Part shown: piece by piece, positions 41,913-47,525 of the stretch
Position numbering within the stretch: position 1 is the stretch's first letter
Layout of the letters: each line of letters begins with the position of its first letter
Assembly (NCBI RefSeq): GCF_010093385.1
Contig: NZ_PDWV01000030.1
Location: 1 to 47,525, forward strand
DNA: 47,525 nt
From: Pseudoxanthomonas mexicana
GTDB lineage: Bacteria; Pseudomonadota; Gammaproteobacteria; Xanthomonadales; Xanthomonadaceae
Direction of reading: 5' to 3'
Made by a program: the position numbers and the translations under genes
The notes under the pieces: generated by a model
The model's input: the letters and a program-made list of their open reading frames with translations, nothing else
Database searches by the model: none
Told to the model about the DNA's origin: nothing

Positions 41913-43154
41913 TCAGATCCGCCTGAACACCAGCGTGCCGTTGGTGCCGCCGAAGCCGAAGCCGTTCGACATCGCCACGTCGATCTTCTTCTCGCGCGCC
42001 GTATGCGGCACGTAGTCCAGGTCGCAGCCTTCCCCCGGCTCGTCCAGGTTGATGGTCGGCGGGATGATGCCGTGGTGGATGGCCAGCACGGAGAAGATGG
42101 CTTCCGCGCCGCCCGCCGCACCCAGCAGGTGGCCGGTCATCGACTTGGTGGAGCTGACCATGATCTTGTACGCGTGGTCGCCCAGCGCGCGCTTCATGGC
42201 CAGCGTTTCGGCCAGGTCGCCCAGCGGCGTGGAGGTGCCGTGCGCGTTGAGATATTCCACCTGGTCGACATTCAGGCCGGCGTCCTTCAGCGCCGACAGC
42301 ATGCAGCGCGACGGGCCTTCGCCGTTCTCGCTGGGCGCGGTCATATGGAAGGCGTCCTGCGAGGCGCCGAAGCCCGCCAGCTCGCAGTAGATGCGGGCGC
42401 CACGCGCCTTGGCGTGTTCGTATTCCTCCAGCACCAGGATGCCGGCGCCGTCGCCCAGCACGAAGCCGTCGCGGTCCTTGTCCCACGGACGCGAGGCGCG
42501 TGCAGGATCGTCGTTGCGGGTGGACATGGCCTTCATCGCGCAGAAACCGCCCACCGAGGTCGGCGACGAACCGCGCTCGGCACCGCCGGCGATCATCACG
42601 TCGGCATCGCCGTACTGGATGGTGCGCATGGCGATGCCGATGGAGTGGTTCGACGTGGCGCACGCCGAGACCGCCGAATAACCGGGGCCTTTCAGACCCT
42701 TCATGATGCTCAGGTGGCCCGGCAGCATGTTGATGATGGTGCTGGGGATGTAGAACGGGGAAATCTTGCGCGGGCCGCCCTCGTGCAGCTTCACCGCGGT
42801 TTCCTCGATGCCGAGGATGCCGCCGATGCCCGCGCCGATGATGGCGCCGATGCGCTCGGCATTGGCCTCCGTCACTTCCAGCCCGGCGTCTTCCATCGCC
42901 ATCAGCGACGCGGCCAGGCCGTAATGGATGAAGGAGTCCATCTTCTTCACGTCCTTCGGCGGCACGAAGGCGGTCGGGTCGAAACCGCGGATCTCGCCCG
43001 CGATCTTCGTGCTGTAGCCCTCGGTGTCGAAGGTGGTGATCGGGCCCAGGCCCGAACGCCCGTTGACGATGCCGTCCCAGCTGGTGGCCATGTCATTGCC
43101 CAGGGGGGACACCAGGCCCATGCCGGTGATGACGACGCGACGACGCTGGCTCAT
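41913..43154 (-). CDS. fabF: 3-oxoacyl-[ACP] synthase II (KAS II)
   Basis: A 413-residue condensing enzyme. The catalytic triad is Cys165 (VSACATSNHS), His305 (NAHGTSTPLGD) and His342 (SMTGHLLGAAGG). It extends acyl-ACP by two carbons and prefers longer chains. It follows acpP by 110 nt, with a strong hairpin in the gap. Confidence 0.96.
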   Translation of the reverse strand: MSQRRRVVITGMGLVSPLGNDMATSWDGIVNGRSGLGPITTFDTEGYSTKIAGEIRGFDPTAFVPPKDVKKMDSFIHYGLAASLMAMEDAGLEVTEANAERIGAIIGAGIGGILGIEETAVKLHEGGPRKISPFYIPSTIINMLPGHLSIMKGLKGPGYSAVSACATSNHSIGIAMRTIQYGDADVMIAGGAERGSSPTSVGGFCAMKAMSTRNDDPARASRPWDKDRDGFVLGDGAGILVLEEYEHAKARGARIYCELAGFGASQDAFHMTAPSENGEGPSRCMLSALKDAGLNVDQVEYLNAHGTSTPLGDLAETLAMKRALGDHAYKIMVSSTKSMTGHLLGAAGGAEAIFSVLAIHHGIIPPTINLDEPGEGCDLDYVPHTAREKKIDVAMSNGFGFGGTNGTLVFRRI

Positions 43155-43218
43155 ATCGGATTCCTCATGACTCTTGGCGGCCGCGCCCTACGCGGGCGCA
43201 TGGGGGCCGGATACGCGC

Positions 43219-43238
43219 GGGGCCGCATGCGCGGCCCC
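43219..43238 (-). other. Hairpin between acpP and fabF
   Basis: GGGGCCGC-GCAT-GCGGCCCC, a perfect 8-bp stem 27 nt after the acpP stop, without a T run. It may stabilise the abundant acpP message or partly attenuate fabF. Confidence 0.45.
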
Positions 43239-43264
43239 GACACGGTTTGCTGCAGACGCCGGAC

Positions 43265-43504
43265 TTACGCCTTGACGTGCGCCTTGACGTAGTCGATGGC
43301 CTGCTGCACCGAAGTGATCTTCTCGGCTTCCTCGTCCGGAATTTCGCATTCGAACTCTTCTTCCAGCGCCATCACCAGTTCAACGGTGTCCAGCGAGTCG
43401 GCGCCCAGATCATCGACGAACGATGCGCTGGTGGTGACTTCCTCTTCCTTCACGCCGAGTTGTTCGACGACGATTTTCTTGACGCGTTCTTCGATGCTGC
43501 TCAT
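43265..43504 (-). CDS. acpP: Acyl carrier protein
   Basis: A 79-residue acidic carrier. The phosphopantetheine site is Ser37 in [19 protein letters not shown]. It carries growing acyl chains for FabD/H/F/G. The ATG at 43504 gives the standard N terminus ([11 protein letters not shown]); the frame is open upstream only through the leader. The gap to fabG is 142 nt and contains a -10-like TACACT on the minus strand, suggesting a separate promoter. Confidence 0.97.
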   Translation of the reverse strand: MSSIEERVKKIVVEQLGVKEEEVTTSASFVDDLGADSLDTVELVMALEEEFECEIPDEEAEKITSVQQAIDYVKAHVKA

Positions 43505-43646
43505 GGATTCGCTCCAGACGGAGATGGGTGACTTGTTGGATTCTGCCGACGCCGGGCGAAGGCAAACCGGGGATAGTGTAGTGGAAACCGGGGACGCCGG
43601 GCAGGTATCGCCAAACGCCACCTAATCAACCACTTACAGCTAATTC

Positions 43647-44390
43647 TTACGGCATGTACATGCCGCCGTTGACGTGCAGGGTCTCGCCGGTGATGTAGCC
43701 GGCCGCCGGACCCGCAAGGAAGGCCACCGCGTGGGCGATGTCGGAAGGCTCGCCCAGGCGGCCCAGCGCGATCTGCTCGCCGAGCGCCTTCTTGGTCTCT
43801 TCCGGCAGGTCCTTGGTCATGTCGGTGGCGATGAAACCGGGAGCGACCACGTTGGCGGTCACGCCGCGGCTGCCGATTTCCTTGGCCAGCGACTTGGAGA
43901 ACGCGATGATACCGGCCTTGGCCGCGGCGTAGGTCGCCTGGCCCGCATTGCCGGTCACGCCGATCACCGAGGCGATGTTGATGATGCGGCCCTTGCGCGC
44001 CTTCATCATGCCGCGCATCACCGCCTTGGACGTGCGGTAGACGCTGGTAAGGTTGGTGTCGAGGATGGCCTGCCAGTCCTCGTCCTTCATGCGCATCAGC
44101 AGGTTGTCGCGGGTGATGCCCGCGTTGTTGACCAGGATGGAGATGGCGCCGAATTCCTTGGCGATGGCGTCGATCAGCGCATCCACCGCGGCCGCTTCGG
44201 TCACGTCGAGCTGGCGGCCATGGCCGCCCATGCCCGCCATGCGTTCGCCGATGGCCTGCGCACCGGACGCCGTGGTCGCGGTGCCGATGACGGTTGCGCC
44301 CTGTGCCGCCAGTTCATCGGCGATGGCGGCGCCGATGCCGCGGCTGGCGCCGGTGACCAGCGCGACTTCACCCTGCAGGGGCTTGCTCAT
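43647..44390 (-). CDS. fabG: 3-oxoacyl-[ACP] reductase
   Basis: A 247-residue short-chain dehydrogenase. The NADPH motif is TGASRGIGAAIA, NNAG is at 88-91, and the catalytic residues are Ser141, Tyr154 and Lys158 (ATYAAAKAG). It reduces 3-oxoacyl-ACP with NADPH. It follows fabD after 66 nt. Confidence 0.96.
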   Translation of the reverse strand: MSKPLQGEVALVTGASRGIGAAIADELAAQGATVIGTATTASGAQAIGERMAGMGGHGRQLDVTEAAAVDALIDAIAKEFGAISILVNNAGITRDNLLMRMKDEDWQAILDTNLTSVYRTSKAVMRGMMKARKGRIINIASVIGVTGNAGQATYAAAKAGIIAFSKSLAKEIGSRGVTANVVAPGFIATDMTKDLPEETKKALGEQIALGRLGEPSDIAHAVAFLAGPAAGYITGETLHVNGGMYMP

Positions 44391-44456
44391 GTGATGTCCT
44401 CGGAACGGTCCGCGCGGACGCGGCGAATCAGGATAAGGGATCGGGTGCGGCGAAGG

Positions 44457-45401
44457 TCAGGCGCGCCACTCGGCGAGCGCGCCTTCGAAGTCGCCCACCC
44501 CCCCGATGGCTCGCGCATCCAGGCCCTTGTCGATGCGCTTGACCAGTCCCGCGAGCACCTTGCCGGGGCCGCATTCGGCGATACGCGTGGCACCGTGCGA
44601 GGCCAACACCTGCACGCATTCGGTCCAGCGCACCGGCAGGTACAGCTGGCGCACCAGCGCGTCGCGGATCGCGTCCACGCCATCGTGCACCTTCGCATCG
44701 ACGTTCTGCACCACCGGCAGCGACGGCGCCTGCCATGACAGGCCCGCCATCACCTCGGCGAGTCGATTCGCCGCTTCCCGCATCAGGGGCGTATGCGACG
44801 GCACGCTGACGGCCAGTTTCACCACCTTGCGGATGCCACGCTCGGTGAGCAGTGCGATGGCGCGCTCGACCGCTTCGCTGTCGCCGCCGATCACGATCTG
44901 GCCGGGCGAGTTGTAGTTCGCCGGTACGACCACCTTGCTGTCGGAGGCCAAGGCGCACACCTCGGCCACCAGCGCCTCCTCGGCGCCCAGCACGGCCGCC
45001 ATCGCGCCGACGCCCGTCGGTGCGGCGTCCTGCATCAGCTGCCCGCGCAGGCGCACCAGGTGCGCGCCATCCTTCAGCGAGAGCGCACCCGCGGCGACCA
45101 GTGCGGTGTACTCGCCCAGGCTGTGCCCGGCCAGCAGCGCCGGCGCGGGGCCGCCCTGCTGCTGCCATGCACGCCACACGGCGATGCCGGCGGCCAGCAG
45201 CGCAGGCTGGGTGTATTCGGTGCGGTTGAGCATTTCCTCGGGGCCACCCTGCGACAGCGCCCACAAGTCCACACCCGCGCCGTCGGAGGCTTCGGCGAAC
45301 GTCTCGCGCACGATCGGATGCAGCTCGGACAGTTCGGCCAGCATGCCGACGGACTGCGAACCCTGGCCCGGGAACACGAAAGCGAGATGCGTGGAAGTCA
45401 C
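44457..45401 (-). CDS. fabD: Malonyl CoA-ACP transacylase
   Basis: A 314-residue transferase that loads malonate on ACP. Catalytic Ser94 is in LLAGHSLGEYTAL, His203 in VSVPSHTPLM, and Arg119 in RLRGQLMQ positions the malonyl carboxylate. GTG at 45401 is chosen: it is followed by the conserved start (FVFPGQGSQ) and gives the usual length, while the open frame upstream covers the promoter. It has its own candidate promoter (45460-45431) after a terminator that ends fabH. Confidence 0.95.
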   Translation of the reverse strand: MTSTHLAFVFPGQGSQSVGMLAELSELHPIVRETFAEASDGAGVDLWALSQGGPEEMLNRTEYTQPALLAAGIAVWRAWQQQGGPAPALLAGHSLGEYTALVAAGALSLKDGAHLVRLRGQLMQDAAPTGVGAMAAVLGAEEALVAEVCALASDSKVVVPANYNSPGQIVIGGDSEAVERAIALLTERGIRKVVKLAVSVPSHTPLMREAANRLAEVMAGLSWQAPSLPVVQNVDAKVHDGVDAIRDALVRQLYLPVRWTECVQVLASHGATRIAECGPGKVLAGLVKRIDKGLDARAIGGVGDFEGALAEWRA

Positions 45402-45430
45402 TAGGACACCCTGCGTGAAAACAGGCCGCG

Positions 45431-45460
45431 ATGATACGGGCGAACCTGCCGGATTGTCTG
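45431..45460 (-). promoter_or_regulatory. Candidate fabD promoter
   Basis: Minus-strand CAGACA (45460-45455), 18-bp spacer, TATCAT (45436-45431), 30 nt before the GTG start of fabD. Confidence 0.5.
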
Positions 45461-45542
45461 TACCGGGGCGTATTGCGCACGCGCCTGCGGCAAGGTGTCG
45501 CACGCCATGGCGGGCACCGCGCGAACGCACGATGAAGTCGCC

Positions 45543-45579
45543 AAAAACGCGAAAGGCGACGCTGCGAAGCGTCGCCTTT
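45543..45579 (-). terminator. Rho-independent terminator after fabH
   Basis: AAAGGCGACGCT-TCGC-AGCGTCGCCTTT is a perfect 12-bp stem on the minus strand, followed by CGCG and a run of five T. It starts 28 nt after the fabH stop and separates fabH from fabD. Confidence 0.85.
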
Positions 45580-45607
45580 CCTCAGGCGGGAGGTGCGTGC
45601 GCGCGGC

Positions 45608-46603
45608 TCAGTAACGCAGCAGCACGGAACCCCAGGGGAAGCCACCGCCGAACGCTTCCAGCAGCAGCAACTGGCCGCGTTCGACACGCCCGGAGCGGAT
45701 CGCCGTATCCAGCGCCAGCGGCACCGAACCGGACGACGTGTTGCCGTGCTTGTCGACCGTCACGATCACCTGGTCCATCGACATGTCCAGGCGCTTGGCC
45801 GTGGCCTCGATGATGCGCAGGTTGGCCTGGTGCGGGATCAGCCAGTCCAGGTCGTGCTTGTCCAGACCATTGGCCTGGAGCGTCTCGTCGACCACGCCAT
45901 CCAGGGCCTTCACGGCGTACTTGAAGACGTCGTTGCCCTTCATGTGGATGCGGATGCCGTTGTTCGGCTCGTCCTTGTTGAAACCGGCCGACACGCCCAC
46001 CGGGTTCCACAGCAGTTCCTTCTTGCTGCCGTCGGCGTGCAGGTGCGTGCTGAGCACGCCCGTCTCGGTGTCGGCCTTGAGCACGGCAGCGCCGGCGCCG
46101 TCGCCGAACAGCACGCAGGTGGTGCGCTCGGTCCAGTCGACGATGCGGCTGAGGGTTTCGGTACCGATGACCAGCGCGGTCTTGGCGTCGCCGCAGCGGA
46201 TGAACTTCTCCGCCACGCTCAGCGCGTAGATGAAGCCCGAGCAGGCGGCGTTGACGTCCATCGCAGCGCAGCCGGTCGCACCGAGGCGCGCCTGGATAAG
46301 GCAGGCGGTGGACGGAAAGATGAGATCGGGGGTGGTGGTGCCGACGACGATCAGGTCGATATCGGAGGCATCCACGCCTGCGGCTTCGAGCGCGCGCAGC
46401 GCGGCCTGGTAACCCAGGTCGCCAGCGGTCTGGCCTTCGGCGGCGATGTGGCGTTCGCGGATGCCGGTACGGGACTGGATCCATTCGTCGCTGGTGTCGA
46501 CCAGCTTGGCCAAGTCTTCGTTGGTCAGCACCTTTTCAGGCAGATAGCTGCCCGTTCCGGCGATGCGCGCGTAAATGCGCCCCTTGTTGCCCGGCTCGCT
46601 CAT
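45608..46603 (-). CDS. fabH: 3-oxoacyl-[ACP] synthase III (KAS III)
   Basis: A 331-residue initiating condensing enzyme: acetyl-CoA plus malonyl-ACP. The catalytic residues are Cys121 ([12 protein letters not shown]), His258 ([10 protein letters not shown]) and Asn288 ([10 protein letters not shown]). The ATG at 46603 is preferred because GGGAG lies 5 nt before it; the ATG four codons earlier contains that site. It directly follows rpmF (92 nt), where most gammaproteobacteria have plsX between the two. Confidence 0.95.
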   Translation of the reverse strand: MSEPGNKGRIYARIAGTGSYLPEKVLTNEDLAKLVDTSDEWIQSRTGIRERHIAAEGQTAGDLGYQAALRALEAAGVDASDIDLIVVGTTTPDLIFPSTACLIQARLGATGCAAMDVNAACSGFIYALSVAEKFIRCGDAKTALVIGTETLSRIVDWTERTTCVLFGDGAGAAVLKADTETGVLSTHLHADGSKKELLWNPVGVSAGFNKDEPNNGIRIHMKGNDVFKYAVKALDGVVDETLQANGLDKHDLDWLIPHQANLRIIEATAKRLDMSMDQVIVTVDKHGNTSSGSVPLALDTAIRSGRVERGQLLLLEAFGGGFPWGSVLLRY

Positions 46604-46695
46604 GCACGCTCCCATTGCCGGCCCGACCGCGGGCCCAGGTTGTCATCGATCATGCGGAAGGCGCGCCCGGCCAGTGGGCGGGCGCGCTGCATGGA

Positions 46696-46890
46696 TCAAT
46701 CTTCCTCGACCGCCGAGGTCTTGGTGGCGATGACCTTCTTGCCGCGGTAGTAACCGTCGGCGGTCACGTGGTGGCGCAGGTGCGTCTCGCCCGTGGTCGG
46801 GTCGGTGGACAGCTGCTTGGCGGTCAGCGCGTCGTGCGAACGACGCTGGCCACGACGGGACGGGGTGACGCGGGATTTCTGCACAGCCAT
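46696..46890 (-). CDS. rpmF: 50S ribosomal protein L32
   Basis: A 64-residue basic ribosomal protein starting [20 protein letters not shown], with [20 protein letters not shown]. The zinc-binding Cys pairs of some L32 proteins are absent, as in other gammaproteobacteria. It follows the DUF177 gene after 67 nt; a leader hairpin with a GCAA loop lies between. Confidence 0.96.
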   Translation of the reverse strand: MAVQKSRVTPSRRGQRRSHDALTAKQLSTDPTTGETHLRHHVTADGYYRGKKVIATKTSAVEED

Positions 46891-46920
46891 GGGATTGCTC
46901 CAGCTCTCGTATCTGTTGGT

Positions 46921-46934
46921 GAACCTTGCGGTTC
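46921..46934 (-). other. Small hairpin in the rpmF leader
   Basis: GAACC-GCAA-GGTTC on the minus strand: a 5-bp stem closed by a GNRA-type tetraloop, 30 nt before the rpmF start. It could influence rpmF translation or processing from the DUF177-rpmF message; short enough to be chance. Confidence 0.35.
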
Positions 46935-46957
46935 GTGTTGCCAGACCGCCGTAGCGG

Positions 46958-47464
46958 CTAGTTCTTCTTCAGCGAGGCCAGTGCCGCGAACGGACTGGTC
47001 TTCGCCACCTCTTCTTCGTCCGCCGCCCATTCGCGTTCCACCGCGTCGGACGCCGGGTCCACCGCCACCACCGGCACGGCGAGGACCAGTTCGTCCTCCA
47101 CCAGGTCGGCGGGGCGCAGCATGCCGTCTTCCGGCACCAGCAATGCCTCGTAGTCGGGCGGCAGCGCGGCCTCTTCCTCCTCGCTGCGCACCAGACCCAA
47201 CCGCTGCGTCAGTACCACCGGCAGCACGAAACGCCGCAGGCTGCGCTGGCATACCAACGGCAGGCCGGCCTCGATGTGCAGTTCCAGGTACGGGACCCGC
47301 AACGCATCGTGGTCGAACTCCACCGTGTAGCGCACGTCGCCTTCGGTATCGGCCAGAAGGCCCTGCAGGCGGGTCATGGCAGACAACGGCAGGCGGCCTT
47401 CGAAGCTGCGCCGGTTCGCGACCATGCGCCACGCATCCAGCAGCTCGGGCGTATTCGCGGACAT
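46958..47464 (-). CDS. YceD/DUF177-family protein
   Basis: A 168-residue protein of the YceD (DUF177) family, regularly encoded just before rpmF and linked to 23S rRNA/50S accumulation. Seen: the [13 protein letters not shown] start region, the [19 protein letters not shown] segment with a single Cys of the family signature, and the acidic C-terminal half ([14 protein letters not shown], ending [10 protein letters not shown]). The ATG at 47464 is chosen over one 8 codons upstream. The gene lies near the window edge; its promoter is probably in 47465-47525. Confidence 0.9.
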   Translation of the reverse strand: MSANTPELLDAWRMVANRRSFEGRLPLSAMTRLQGLLADTEGDVRYTVEFDHDALRVPYLELHIEAGLPLVCQRSLRRFVLPVVLTQRLGLVRSEEEEAALPPDYEALLVPEDGMLRPADLVEDELVLAVPVVAVDPASDAVEREWAADEEEVAKTSPFAALASLKKN

Positions 47465-47525
47465 AAGCCGCTGAATGTTAAGGATCAAACCCTGAACTGG
47501 CCCATATACACCACTCCCGACCCCG

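Noticed and set aside
1..47525. CRISPR array, tRNA genes or prophage
   Set aside because: No regularly spaced direct repeats, no tRNA-like cloverleaf and no phage structural genes were seen; only the IS fragment at the left edge is mobile DNA.

Overview
The window is chromosomal DNA of a GC-rich gammaproteobacterium, most likely a member of the Xanthomonadaceae (Pseudoxanthomonas, Xanthomonas, Stenotrophomonas or Lysobacter type). This rests on gene content and order (rpoE-rseA-mucD-lepA-lepB-rnc-era-recO; tmk-holB-pilZ; a fab cluster running rpmF-fabH-fabD-fabG-acpP-fabF; nagZ-hpt-mtiP), on strong G/C preference at third codon positions, and on a GTCATCCCGGCGAAAGCCGG-type palindromic repeat. 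Most genes are on the minus strand. No tRNA, rRNA, CRISPR array, prophage or replication origin was seen.

Layout. 1-133: the 3' end of an IS481-family insertion sequence. 152-3177: a two-gene acyl desaturase operon (reductase plus membrane desaturase) divergent from a FabR/DesT-like TetR regulator, with a candidate operator between them. 3184-6665: an L,D-transpeptidase overlapping an AidB-like acyl-CoA dehydrogenase, then an FAD monooxygenase. 6715-9381: a cold-shock gene with clear promoter, 5' hairpin and terminator, then the purine/peptidoglycan salvage operon nagZ-hpt-mtiP. 9491-11196: an iron-sulfur photolyase coupled to a 47-residue DUF2256 protein. 11269-13103: a CYTH protein and RlmD. 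13204-13902: a receiver-Hpt fusion. 13906-22641: the housekeeping/envelope-stress block rpoE-rseA-mucD-lepA-lepB-DUF4845-rnc-era-recO, with a candidate sigma-E-type promoter before rpoE and no rseB/mucB. 22881-24944: a bifunctional fatty-acid oxidation protein.

24960-31546 is an accessory stretch of small exported or unknown proteins, a GNAT, an esterase, an AraC-VOC-membrane-protein operon, and a second L,D-transpeptidase beside an Lpp-like lipoprotein that has no C-terminal lysine. 31723-37198 is a DNA-repair block: a small acidic protein, a topoisomerase IB gene broken by two separate one-base losses, and a non-homologous end-joining (NHEJ) cluster ku - (GIY-YIG/T5orf172-like protein) - ligD. 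37293-41799 is pabB-mltG-tmk-holB-pilZ, and 41913-47464 is the fatty-acid biosynthesis cluster headed by yceD (DUF177) and rpmF. plsX is missing from its usual place between rpmF and fabH, and pabB occupies the position that pabC holds in Pseudomonas.

The best candidate for something undescribed is the GIY-YIG/T5orf172-like gene lodged between ku and ligD with a 3-nt gap to ku. Other points worth checking are the double frameshift in topoisomerase IB, the IS481 end whose transposase stop codon falls in a CTAG target, the hairpin abutting the start codon of the first L,D-transpeptidase inside aidB, and the PabB with a TrpE-type PIAGT motif. All family calls come from reading motifs by eye; no database search was possible.
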